A stretch of DNA of 12,714 nucleotides from Rubrobacter sp. GTDB lineage: Bacteria > Actinomycetota > Rubrobacteria > Rubrobacterales > Rubrobacteraceae. Shown one piece after another: positions 6,334 to 12,706 of this stretch (position 1 is the stretch's first letter; each line of letters begins with the position of its first letter). Below the pieces are notes generated by a model. That model was not told the DNA's origin. It worked only from the letters and a program-made list of their open reading frames with translations, and did not search any database. Both the position numbers and the translations under genes were made by a program. The DNA is taken from positions 1 through 12,714 of the forward strand of contig JADDPY010000118.1 of the NCBI GenBank assembly GCA_016781635.1, in the 5' to 3' direction.

Positions 6334-7449
6334 CTACCCCACCGGGGGGAGCCCGAGACGGCGGAGCAACGCCTTCGTGTCGGACTCCCCCCGGTGCTCC
6401 ACGAGCCTGCCCTCCTCGAAGCGGTCCGTGAACGTGCCGGAGAAGGTCGCGGCCCTGCCCGTGGGCGGATACCAGAGCACCCCGCCCCTATCCGTCCCGC
6501 TCGCCGTCCAGCGCGTCGTCACCCTGTGCTCCTCGGCCTCCTGGCTTTCCAAGACAAACCGGAGGTCGGGGAAAGAGACACGTAAGTTCGCGACGCTCCT
6601 CTTGAAGCTCTCGCGGCCCCGCTGCCGATGATAATGGTCGACGACGTCCGGTGCGACCAGCTCGTTTAGGACCTCCACCTCGCCCCTAACCCACGCTTCC
6701 TCGTAGAGGCGGCGTGCCAGCCGCTCGTTTGTTTGCGTAACGGTCTCGGCACCGCTCGCGCGGAGCAGCCCGTAGCCTAACAGGACCCAGCCGAGGTTCA
6801 GTAGAATCGGCTGGGCGTCGAGTAGTATGCGAGAAGCACCCTCTACGCCCCCCTCCGGGTTCCCACCCGTCACCGAGTGGAGGAGCAACCGGTAGAACAA
6901 AGGCGTGCTCAACAGGCCGAGCGCCACGGATAATCCCCCCCAGCGCCCCAGCCCTCGCGCGCCCCTAAGGGTGCCGACGCCAAGGAGCACCGCGCCAATG
7001 GGCCAGCCCCAGCTCGCCAAGGTCACGATCTTCTGAGAGAGGGGGATGCCTTCGGCGGGATCGTACGTGATGTAGCGTGGCGCGATCAGGGTTTCGTAGG
7101 CGTTCATCCCGGCTAGCACGAACGCCGACACGAGGACCAGCCCCAGTCCTACCCCGGATAGCTTCCTGAGCCTACCCGACTGCCCCGCCGCCAGGGCATA
7201 TACACCGATCAGGCCCACCGCCAGGAGCGGCGTCACGAAACCTTGCAACAGGAAAACTACATCGAGCAGACCGTACGCGAACCTGGAGGCCAGAGCCGGA
7301 AGAGCACCAAACATAAGCACGAAGGCCACCTGCGCCACGACCCCGAGCACGCCCCCCGCGACAAGCGAGATCCCGCCCCATCGGAGCCATCGAAGCGCCG
7401 ACAGAGCGGACACAACGCGGGCGGACCACCACTTCACAACCTTACGCAT
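6334..7449 (-). CDS. Membrane protein with C-terminal SnoaL-like domain
   Basis: The 371-residue protein has two parts. Residues about 24-230 contain roughly six hydrophobic segments (near 25-48, 58-88, 97-117, 140-161, 169-191 and 209-230), separated by short polar loops. Residues about 238-366 read as a SnoaL-like / ester-cyclase domain of the NTF2 fold: an N-terminal helix, a VVDHYHRQ segment with His272 and His274, FPDLRF, a TTRW strand, a GTFTDRF strand and a final strand running into EHRGESD. SnoaL-like domains are diverse; many are small soluble enzymes or binding proteins of unknown substrate. The fused membrane part resembles small integral membrane proteins of unknown function. The ATG at 7449 lacks a strong ribosome binding site. 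Its last bases lie 11 bases from the acyl-CoA dehydrogenase stop. Its role is not known. Confidence 0.75.
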   Translation of the reverse strand: MRKVVKWWSARVVSALSALRWLRWGGISLVAGGVLGVVAQVAFVLMFGALPALASRFAYGLLDVVFLLQGFVTPLLAVGLIGVYALAAGQSGRLRKLSGVGLGLVLVSAFVLAGMNAYETLIAPRYITYDPAEGIPLSQKIVTLASWGWPIGAVLLGVGTLRGARGLGRWGGLSVALGLLSTPLFYRLLLHSVTGGNPEGGVEGASRILLDAQPILLNLGWVLLGYGLLRASGAETVTQTNERLARRLYEEAWVRGEVEVLNELVAPDVVDHYHRQRGRESFKRSVANLRVSFPDLRFVLESQEAEEHRVTTRWTASGTDRGGVLWYPPTGRAATFSGTFTDRFEEGRLVEHRGESDTKALLRRLGLPPVG

Positions 7450-7518
7450 GCTTCTAAGCGTACCTCACGAACTGTGCTCGGGGAGAAGACCTTTACCCCG
7501 GCTTCTCGCGTAAAATCC

Positions 7519-7548
7519 GTGACGGCCCTGGCACGGAACGTTTAAACT
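7519..7548 (+). promoter_or_regulatory. Candidate promoter of the small helical gene
   Basis: GTGACG (7519-7524), 18-base spacer and TAAACT (7543-7548), about 30 bases before the coding start. The -10 is the same TAAACT seen before two other genes here, but each half is only a partial consensus match. Confidence 0.25.
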
Positions 7549-7579
7549 CTGGTCAACGTCCTTGTGAGGAGAGGTGCCC

Positions 7580-8011
7580 GTGGCGGAAGAAGCACAGAAC
7601 GGTCGCGCGGAACTGAGAATCTCCGTCGAAGAAGCCCGCAGAATAGCGGAGCTTCTACGGTACGTGATCAGCTTGAACACGACCGCGGGGCTACTCTCCC
7701 CCACCGAGCGCCGCCTGACGACCCCGACCTACCGCGCCGTCGAACTCGCCGCTCGCGCCCTTGAGGGCGAGACCCTCGAAGAAGCCCTGGAAGGCTCGGA
7801 GTCGTCCTGGACCGGCTCCCTGGAGAGGGATTACCAACACTGCCTCAACCTCCTTCTCGAAGCGAACCGTAAAGCCCTCAGCGACGCCATGTCCGTGCTC
7901 CTCAAGCCGGACCGCTTCGCCCAATACCTGACTATCTCTCAGGAACAGTTTCTGGAGTTAGTTACGTCCGGCATGCAGCCCCTCCTGCAAAAACCCGATA
8001 AACCAGAATAA
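7580..8011 (+). CDS. Uncharacterised helical protein
   Basis: I do not recognise this 143-residue protein. The start is taken as GTG 7580, with GGAGAGG at a good distance; GTG 7574 in frame is too close to that site. Third positions are GC-rich like the neighbours, so it is a real gene. The sequence is soluble, without signal peptide or membrane segment. Helical, Leu/Ala/Glu-rich stretches dominate (about 16-30, 52-75, 82-110 and 120-136). Segment 15-33 has a helix followed by a turn, but I see no clear DNA-binding motif. A single Cys lies near residue 88 (YQHCLNLLLEANRKAL). It stands alone between a divergent membrane-protein gene and the downstream acetyltransferase gene, which is about 125 bases away and may have its own promoter. 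Confidence 0.65.
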   Translation: MAEEAQNGRAELRISVEEARRIAELLRYVISLNTTAGLLSPTERRLTTPTYRAVELAARALEGETLEEALEGSESSWTGSLERDYQHCLNLLLEANRKALSDAMSVLLKPDRFAQYLTISQEQFLELVTSGMQPLLQKPDKPE

Positions 8012-8085
8012 ACCTCCTGACGCCGGGCCGGTGATCCACGACACCAACCGATGTTGCTCCTCACGCCTTATGGGGTAACATCTAC

Positions 8086-8107
8086 TATGTGGTTATTGCA
8101 TATAGAT
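8086..8107 (+). promoter_or_regulatory. Candidate PhaQ/PadR-type operator upstream of the acetyltransferase
   Basis: This 22-base site matches the operator in the regulator's own promoter (12528-12549) at 16 of 22 positions without gaps: both begin TATGTG and end with CA-n-ATAGAT. It is also flanked by ACATCTA (from 8079) and TAGATGT (to 8109), a 7-bp inverted repeat. A good -10 (TATGAT, 8116-8121) follows immediately. Function is inferred. Confidence 0.45.
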
Positions 8108-8136
8108 GTAACGGATATGATGAGAAACCTTCCCGA

Positions 8137-8670
8137 ATGAAGGTTGGCGGTTTTCTCACGCTCACGGACGGCAGGCCCGTGCCGGTGCGGGAGATACAAT
8201 CCCGTGACGCAAAGGCGTTGCAGCGGCTCTTCGGGCGGTTGAGCGAGCGGACGATCGAGCTGCGCTACTTCGGCCCGATGAAGCAGCTCTCGGACGCGCA
8301 GGCGCGGAGGTTCGCGGAGGTGGACGGCGTGGAGCGTTTCGCGCTCGTAGCCCTTGACCCCGAGAACGAGGACGAGGTCATCGCCGTCGTGCGCTACGAC
8401 CGAAGCGAAGACGTGGACGGGAGCGCCGAGTACGCGGCGCTCGTCGAGGACCGCATGCAGGGTTTGGGCCTTGGCGTCGGCCTGACCCGCGCGCTTATCG
8501 AGGCCGCCCGTGACAGGGGCGTGGAGAAGCTGCACGCTCTCGTCCTCCCGCACAACACTCCCATGCTCAAGCTCCTTCGCAGCCTCGGGCTCTCCGAGAA
8601 GATGCACTGGCAGGACGGGGCCGAGCGCGTCGAGATAGAGCTCTCCCCGACGATCGGGGACCAAAACTAA
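8137..8670 (+). CDS. GNAT-family N-acetyltransferase
   Basis: Transfers an acetyl group from acetyl-CoA to an amine, either a small molecule or a protein lysine. With the ATG at 8137 it has 177 residues. The acetyl-CoA pyrophosphate loop is RMQGLGLG (106-113), followed by the long helix VGLTRALIEAARDRG, the strand KLHALVLP and the motif B segment HNTPMLKLLRSLGL (139-152). The N-terminal DGRPVPVRE and the LRYFGP block resemble the acetyltransferase domain of bacterial Pat-type protein acetylases, but no cyclic-nucleotide domain is fused, so the substrate is open. An in-frame GTG at 8089 exists, but 8089-8136 is AT-rich, unlike coding sequence here, and overlaps a putative operator. The ATG has no clear ribosome binding site, so the start is uncertain. 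It converges on the aminotransferase gene. Confidence 0.82.
   Translation: MKVGGFLTLTDGRPVPVREIQSRDAKALQRLFGRLSERTIELRYFGPMKQLSDAQARRFAEVDGVERFALVALDPENEDEVIAVVRYDRSEDVDGSAEYAALVEDRMQGLGLGVGLTRALIEAARDRGVEKLHALVLPHNTPMLKLLRSLGLSEKMHWQDGAERVEIELSPTIGDQN
8644..8660. terminator. Hairpin at the 3' end of the acetyltransferase gene
   Basis: TCCCCGA and TCGGGGA pair perfectly around CGA, inside the last codons of the gene. Together with 8675-8691 it may stop transcription from both convergent genes. Confidence 0.35.
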
Positions 8671-8674
8671 CCAG

Positions 8675-8691
8675 GCGGCCGGTCGGGCCGC
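8675..8691. terminator. Hairpin between convergent acetyltransferase and aminotransferase genes
   Basis: GCGGCC and GGCCGC form a six-base-pair G/C stem around GGTCG, filling the 25-base gap between the two stop codons. No T tract. Confidence 0.4.
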
Positions 8692-8695
8692 GGAG

Positions 8696-9877
8696 TCAAT
8701 CCGTAGACGGCCGCTGCAGGACGTCGCCCATACGCTCCAACGCCCGGACGATATTATCGCGGGAGTTGGCGTAGGAGAGGCGCAGATGACCCTCGCCGTG
8801 GCGCCCGAACGCGGTGCCGGAGAGGCAGGCGACGCCCGCCTCGTTCAGGAGCAAGTCGGCGAGGTCGTCCGCGCCGCGGCCCGTTTCGGTTATGCGCGGG
8901 AAGGCGTAGAAGGCGCCCCGGGGGGCTATGCACTCGACGCCGGGCAGGTCGTTCAGGCCAGAGACGATCAGGTCTCGCCGGGCGCGGAACTCGGTGAGCA
9001 TGCGTCCGACGTCGTCCTGGGGGCCTCCGAGTGCCGCGAGGGCGGCGTATTGGGAGGCGGCGGCCGTGCAGGAGTTCGAGTTTACCTGGAGCTTGGTTAC
9101 TTGCTCGGCGAGGGGCCGGGGCATGATGCCGTAGCCGATGCGCCAGCCGGTCATCGCGTAGGTTTTGGAGAATCCGTCCAGGATGATCGTACGTTCGTCG
9201 GGGCCCATTCCCGGCTCGCTCGCGATGCTGGCGAAGGGGCTGTCGTAGAGGAGTTGCGAGTAGATCTCGTCGCTCAAAATCGCAATGTCGGGGCGGTCGC
9301 GCAGAATCTCCGCGAGCCCTTGCATGTCCCCGGGTGTGAGCACGCCGCCGGTAGGGTTGGCGGGAGAGTTGAGGATCACAAGCTTCGTCTTTTCGCTCAG
9401 GCCAGCGCGGAACTCATCGAGATCGAAGCGGAACCCGTTCTCCTGGCGGAGCGGCAACGGGACCGGACGGCCCCCGGCGAAATCCACCATCGACTCGTAG
9501 ATCGGGAACGACGGGTTGGGGAGGAGTACCTCGTCCCCCTCGTCGACAAGGGCGAGGATGGCGAAAAACATGATCGGCTTCCCCCCGGGCGTGACAACTA
9601 CCTGCTCGGGGTCGACCGATATGCCCCGGCTACGCGATACGTCTTCGGCGATCGCAGCGCGCAGCTCCGGGATACCGGCGGTCGGGGTGTAGCGGGTTTT
9701 TCCCTCCTGGAGCGCCCGACAGCCCGCCTCCACAATGTGCTCGGGCGTGTCGAAATCCGGCTCGCCGATTTCGAGGTGGATGACGTCGCGCCCCCGAGCT
9801 TCCAGCACCTTCGCCTTCTGGAGCACCGAGAAGGCGGTCTCCGTCCCCAAACGCCCCATGCGCCCCGCCAGCTTCAA
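8696..9877 (-). CDS. PLP-dependent aminotransferase, class I/II (aspartate aminotransferase-like)
   Basis: Transfers an amino group between an amino acid and a 2-oxo acid using pyridoxal phosphate. It has 393 residues, normal for the family. The PLP Lys is K238 in GFSKTYAMTGWRIGY, and phosphate-binding Arg246 follows in the same segment. NSPANPTGG (170-178) holds the Asn (N174) that stacks near the cofactor, LSDEIY holds D203 and Y206, and R366 in HLRLSYA is the expected substrate-carboxylate Arg. The order and spacing fit the aspartate aminotransferase Ib group and related enzymes for neutral or aromatic amino acids, so the substrate is not certain. Translation starts at TTG 9877 behind GGGGAGAGG; an ATG seven codons in is the alternative. 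It is downstream of the thiolase gene on the same strand, but separated by a strong hairpin. Confidence 0.92.
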   Translation of the reverse strand: MKLAGRMGRLGTETAFSVLQKAKVLEARGRDVIHLEIGEPDFDTPEHIVEAGCRALQEGKTRYTPTAGIPELRAAIAEDVSRSRGISVDPEQVVVTPGGKPIMFFAILALVDEGDEVLLPNPSFPIYESMVDFAGGRPVPLPLRQENGFRFDLDEFRAGLSEKTKLVILNSPANPTGGVLTPGDMQGLAEILRDRPDIAILSDEIYSQLLYDSPFASIASEPGMGPDERTIILDGFSKTYAMTGWRIGYGIMPRPLAEQVTKLQVNSNSCTAAASQYAALAALGGPQDDVGRMLTEFRARRDLIVSGLNDLPGVECIAPRGAFYAFPRITETGRGADDLADLLLNEAGVACLSGTAFGRHGEGHLRLSYANSRDNIVRALERMGDVLQRPSTD

Positions 9878-9981
9878 AGCTTGCCTCTCCCCATCGCCGC
9901 TTCCCTACGTTATGCACCGCAACCTGGGGCCATGCTAACCCATTCGCGTCAGACGCTCCGCGAGGGCGACCGGGGGCAACG

Positions 9982-10013
9982 CGAAGGGGGCCGCTCTGTT
10001 GCGACCCCCTTCG
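9982..10013 (-). terminator. Hairpin terminator after the thiolase gene
   Basis: CGAAGGGGG (9982-9990) pairs exactly with 10005-10013; the inner CGC and GCG extend it across one mismatch. It lies about 40 bases past the thiolase stop. It has no T tract, but probably separates the phasin-thiolase operon from the aminotransferase gene. Confidence 0.55.
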
Positions 10014-10055
10014 ATGAAGCTACCGGTATGAGCCGGCCCGTATTTCAGATGCTGC

Positions 10056-11270
10056 TTACGACACCCGCTCGAAGATCGCGGCGATGCCCATGCCGCCGCC
10101 GATGCACAGGGTAACGAGGCCGTAGCGGCCGTCGATGCGCTCGAGGTGGTCCAGGATCTTGGCGGTCAGGATCGCGCCGGTGGCCCCGATGGGGTGCCCG
10201 AGAGCGATTGCCCCGCCGATGGGGTTCATCTTCTCGTCGGGGACCTCGAGATCGCGCGCGACGGCGATGGCGATGGAGGCGAATGCCTCGTTCGCCTCGA
10301 CGGCGTCGAGGTCGTCGACGGTGAGGCCGGCCTTCTTCATCGCCAGGCGCGACGCCGGAATCATACCGGTCCCCATCACCGACGGGTCTACACCTGCGAC
10401 CGCGGCGGAGACGAGCCTGCCGGCTATCGGCAAGCCGAGCTCTCCGGCTTTGGCCTCGCTCGTGACGAGCATCATCGCGGCACCATCGTTGACGCCGCTC
10501 GCGTTGGCGGCGGTCACCGTGCCGCCGTCCTTCTTGAATATCGTCCTGAGCTTCTGGAGCCCCTCGACCGTGGCGTTGGGCCGGACGTGCTCGTCGGTGA
10601 CGAACTCGACCGTCTCCTTCTTCTGCTTGATCTCGATGGGCACGATCTGTCCGCTGAAGATCTCGTCCTCGTTGGCCTTGGCGGCCCGCTGGTGGCTGCG
10701 CGCGGCGTACTCATCGGACTCTTCGCGGGTGATACCGTAACGCTCCGCGACGTTCTCGGCGGTGATGCCCATGTGGTAGTCGTTGAAGACGTCCCAGAGG
10801 CCGTCGTAGACCATGTGGTCGTACATGTCGACCTTGGGCATGCCCATCCTGTAGCCGTAACGGGCCTTGTCCAGAAGGAACGGTGCCCGGTCCATGTTCT
10901 CTATGCCGCCGGCCATCACCACTTCGGCGTCGCCGAGGGCTATCTCCTGGGCCGCCGAGATGATCGCCTGCAAACCAGAGCCGCACATCCTGTTCAGCGT
11001 CATCCCCGGGGTTTCGACCGGGAGGCCGGACTTGATCCCGACCTGACGGCCCGGGTTCATGCCTTGGCCGGCCGACAGGATGTTGCCCACGATAACCTGG
11101 TCGACCTGGTCGGCAGCTATGCCGGAGCGGCTGACGACTTCCTTGCCGACCGTCGCCCCGAGATCGGTGGCCGGGACGTCTTTCAGAGAGCCGCCGAACG
11201 TACCTATAGCGGTCCTGAGGGGCATCGAGATAACGATCTCGCCGTTGCCATTACCATTACCGAAGCTCAC
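10056..11270 (-). CDS. phaA: Acetyl-CoA acetyltransferase (beta-ketothiolase)
   Basis: Condenses two acetyl-CoA into acetoacetyl-CoA, the first step of PHB synthesis; it can also run in the degradative direction. With GTG 11270 as start it has 404 residues. The acyl-accepting Cys96 lies in NRMCGSG, His359 in ALGHPIGATG and Cys389 in LCIGGGMG, the complete thiolase triad with the spacing of biosynthetic thiolases. NEAFA and GGIENMD are further family blocks. The start is chosen from GAGGAG nine bases upstream; a GTG at 11297 in frame is poorly served. The N-terminus has a short Gly-Asn repeat (residues 3-9) before the fold. The gene follows a phasin-like gene by 79 bases on the same strand, so an operon is likely. 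Assignment as PhaA rather than a fatty-acid thiolase rests on this context. Confidence 0.93.
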   Translation of the reverse strand: MSFGNGNGNGEIVISMPLRTAIGTFGGSLKDVPATDLGATVGKEVVSRSGIAADQVDQVIVGNILSAGQGMNPGRQVGIKSGLPVETPGMTLNRMCGSGLQAIISAAQEIALGDAEVVMAGGIENMDRAPFLLDKARYGYRMGMPKVDMYDHMVYDGLWDVFNDYHMGITAENVAERYGITREESDEYAARSHQRAAKANEDEIFSGQIVPIEIKQKKETVEFVTDEHVRPNATVEGLQKLRTIFKKDGGTVTAANASGVNDGAAMMLVTSEAKAGELGLPIAGRLVSAAVAGVDPSVMGTGMIPASRLAMKKAGLTVDDLDAVEANEAFASIAIAVARDLEVPDEKMNPIGGAIALGHPIGATGAILTAKILDHLERIDGRYGLVTLCIGGGMGIAAIFERVS

Positions 11271-11279
11271 GTTTTTCTT

Positions 11280-11285
11280 CTCCTC
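11280..11285 (-). promoter_or_regulatory. Ribosome binding site that decides the thiolase start
   Basis: GAGGAG on the minus strand, nine bases upstream of GTG 11270. It lies inside the longer frame that would begin at 11297. Confidence 0.55.
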
Positions 11286-11349
11286 TTTCGCCTGCACCTT
11301 CGCCTATCTTACCAAAGAGCTAACCGCACAAATAACCCGTACGGCCCGC

Positions 11350-11874
11350 TCAGGCGCTCTCGCCGCCGCGTCCCGAAGCCCTCCCGGTAGACTTGTAAAA
11401 CTCCATGGGAGCGTTGAGCAGCTTCATGTAAGCGTCGAGCCACTCCTGGGTGACGTTCTGGAAAAACTCCTGCTGCCTCGACGCCGGCTCCAGAAGGAGC
11501 GACCTGCTGCTCTCGAGTTGCCCGCTGAGCGTCCCGACGACGTCGTTGAAGAAGCTTTGAGCGAGCTGCATGTTCCTCTCCTGGGCATTGCTCGCGTTCT
11601 CGAGGACGCTCTTGTACGCGTCCAGGCTCTGCCTGAGGGCCTTGTTGGTCTCCTCCTGGCTTTTGAGGGTAGTTTCCAACGCCGCAAGGGAGCTTTTCAT
11701 CGCCTCCATCAGCGCCCGATAGCTCTCGGCCTGATTCTTGTAGGAGTCGATCACGCCATGCGACCAGTCCTGCGCCAGACCTACGCTCCGCTGCTGGGCC
11801 GCTACCGCCCCGCCGAGCGCGTCCTGCATCGACTTGAAACCCGATTCGACGGGGTTCCCAGACCCTTCCGTCAT
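11350..11874 (-). CDS. Phasin-like coiled-coil protein
   Basis: Probably a PHA granule coat protein that limits granule fusion and size. It has 174 residues from ATG 11874, behind an excellent site (GGAGGAGGT, eight bases away). It is soluble, almost all helix and Gln/Ser/Ala-rich, with a Gly/Ser/Arg tail (162-174). A repeat is visible: QxRxxxLAQ followed by an aromatic residue occurs at 27-37 and 98-108, with identical spacing. Residues 85-119 align to residues 21-55 of the partial protein at the left edge. It contains no Cys. The thiolase gene follows on the same strand, and such phasin-biosynthesis operons are common. No exact family was recognised, so phasin is inferred from composition, internal repeats and neighbours; another helical structural protein is possible. 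Confidence 0.7.
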   Translation of the reverse strand: MTEGSGNPVESGFKSMQDALGGAVAAQQRSVGLAQDWSHGVIDSYKNQAESYRALMEAMKSSLAALETTLKSQEETNKALRQSLDAYKSVLENASNAQERNMQLAQSFFNDVVGTLSGQLESSRSLLLEPASRQQEFFQNVTQEWLDAYMKLLNAPMEFYKSTGRASGRGGESA

Positions 11875-11882
11875 TCCACACA

Positions 11883-11891
11883 ACCTCCTCC
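11883..11891 (-). promoter_or_regulatory. Ribosome binding site of the phasin-like gene
   Basis: GGAGGAGGT eight bases before ATG 11874 sets the start. The frame stays open upstream to 12006, but that extension is Arg-rich and reads like non-coding sequence. Confidence 0.7.
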
Positions 11892-12042
11892 GCCGCGCCC
11901 AAAAGGACCGCAGCCTTCGCTGATCCCCGGAAAGAGCATAGCCACGCCCTTCCGCACCGTCCTGGTAGGTCTCTCCCCCGACCTTGCGTTGCAGCCTAAC
12001 ATTCACCGCTTACGATCGCGATAACGACCCCGAAAGGCAAGC

Positions 12043-12069
12043 AAAAAGGGGACACGCTAGGCATCCCCT
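12043..12069 (-). terminator. Intrinsic terminator of the PadR-family regulator gene
   Basis: On the minus strand AGGGGATG and its partner ending in TCCCCT form a stem of about nine pairs (12047-12069, two of them G-U) with a CTAGC loop, followed directly by TTTTT (12047-12043). It lies about 50 bases past the regulator stop. It is the only classical hairpin plus T-tract terminator in the window. Confidence 0.7.
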
Positions 12070-12120
12070 CAAATACTCATAACTCTTATTCGCCACCCGA
12101 ACGACACACGGTGGCGGGCC

Positions 12121-12525
12121 TTACTCGGCTTTCTTGTCGTTTTCCTGGCTCCTGAGGGACCGGCCAGTGTACATCTTGAAAAAAGTATCCATGTTGCGCT
12201 GGTATTGCTCGAGCGCCGTAGCCCAGAACTCCAGGTATGCCTCGCCGGCGTCCGTGATCGTGTACATCCTCCGCGCCGGACCACCCTTGGAGGTCTCCCA
12301 GGAGGATTCGACGATACCTTCCTTCTCCATCTGACGTAGCGTTCGGTACAAAGTGCCTGGGTTCATCGCCTCGAACCCGAAAGCGGTGGACCGCTCCATC
12401 AACTCGTAACCGTAAGAGTTCCACTCCCGAAGCGTTAGCAGAATCACGGGCACGAGCCAATTCCTTGGCTTTACCTCAGGACCTCGCTTCGGTTCTTGCT
12501 TATCAGTCATGCCTCTCGTTTCCAT
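12121..12525 (-). CDS. phaQ: PadR-family transcriptional regulator, PhaQ-like (PHB-responsive repressor)
   Basis: A DNA-binding repressor. PhaQ of Bacillus is a PadR-family protein that represses itself and a phasin gene and is released by PHB. The protein (134 residues from ATG 12525) has a winged helix-turn-helix at about 22-95: LVPVILLTLREW (helix 1), SYGYELMERS, the recognition region MNPGTLYRTLRQMEKEGIVE, then the wing SSWETSKGGPARRMYTIT. A dimerisation helix (93-121) with LEQYQRNMDTFFKMY follows. Sequence style, length and position next to PHA genes all suggest PhaQ, but this was judged from memory, without alignment. The in-frame GTG at 12543 lies inside the promoter and is rejected. 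ATG 12510 is an alternative start, with a ribosome binding site only one base away. A palindromic operator overlaps the promoter, suggesting autorepression. Confidence 0.85.
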   Translation of the reverse strand: METRGMTDKQEPKRGPEVKPRNWLVPVILLTLREWNSYGYELMERSTAFGFEAMNPGTLYRTLRQMEKEGIVESSWETSKGGPARRMYTITDAGEAYLEFWATALEQYQRNMDTFFKMYTGRSLRSQENDKKAE

Positions 12526-12527
12526 CG

Positions 12528-12554
12528 TATGTGCATTATACACATAGATATGTG
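12528..12554. promoter_or_regulatory. Palindromic operator in the regulator's own promoter
   Basis: Two overlapping palindromes are present. ATGTG-N7-CACAT (12529-12545) has arms that match at all but two inner positions, the size and ATGT...ACAT form of PadR-family sites. CACATA-GA-TATGTG (12541-12554) has perfect 6-bp arms. Together they cover the -10 box and most of the spacer, so a bound regulator would block RNA polymerase. Confidence 0.7.
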
Positions 12555-12562
12555 CTTGTCAA
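12535..12562 (-). promoter_or_regulatory. Near-consensus promoter of the regulator gene
   Basis: Perfect -35 TTGACA (12562-12557), 16-base spacer and perfect -10 TATAAT (12540-12535). Transcription should start near 12528, only about three bases before ATG 12525, so the mRNA would be almost leaderless. Confidence 0.8.
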
Positions 12563-12634
12563 GCTTGCCTCACTCCAACTTCTCCCTGAATTGTAGCGGC
12601 TTGTGTATGCATTTTTGTTATTTTCTCTCGTTTC

Positions 12635-12656
12635 GGGGTGCGTAAGGCACATAGTT
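12635..12656 (+). promoter_or_regulatory. Second PhaQ/PadR-type operator, before the right-edge gene
   Basis: Matches the autoregulatory site (12528-12549) at 14 of 22 positions without gaps, with GTGC and CACATAG conserved at the same spacing, and is itself a partial palindrome (GTGC-N5-GCAC). It ends on the first base of a candidate -35 for the rightward gene. Confidence 0.5.
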
Positions 12657-12684
12657 TGCCACGGGCGGGTTGCGCCACTAGACT
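12656..12684 (+). promoter_or_regulatory. Candidate promoter of a gene beyond the right edge
   Basis: -35 TTGCCA (12656-12661), 17-base spacer, -10 TAGACT (12679-12684). Transcription would begin near 12691, shortly before the ribosome binding site at the edge. Confidence 0.45.
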
Positions 12685-12706
12685 TCGAAACAGGAAACAT
12701 TGGGAG

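Noticed and set aside
8089..8136. GTG 8089 as start of the acetyltransferase
   Set aside because: The 48 bases are AT-rich and overlap a candidate operator. A leaderless start here (with TAACAT at 8076-8081 as -10) remains possible but is less likely.
8786..10114. Open frame of 442 codons opposite the aminotransferase gene
   Set aside because: Antisense shadow of a well-supported enzyme that also runs across an intergenic hairpin; no motifs.
10146..11390. Open frame of 414 codons opposite the thiolase gene
   Set aside because: Antisense shadow; the thiolase on the other strand has all catalytic motifs.
11875..12006. 44-residue extension of the right phasin-like protein
   Set aside because: Arg-rich, reads like non-coding sequence, and ends on the strong ribosome binding site for ATG 11874.
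12526..12543. GTG 12543 as start of the regulator
   Set aside because: It lies directly against the TATAAT box, upstream of the predicted transcription start.
12595..12625. Possible further regulator site in the T-rich stretch TTGTGTATGCATTTTTG
   Set aside because: It has a GTG block but no CACATA partner at the right distance.
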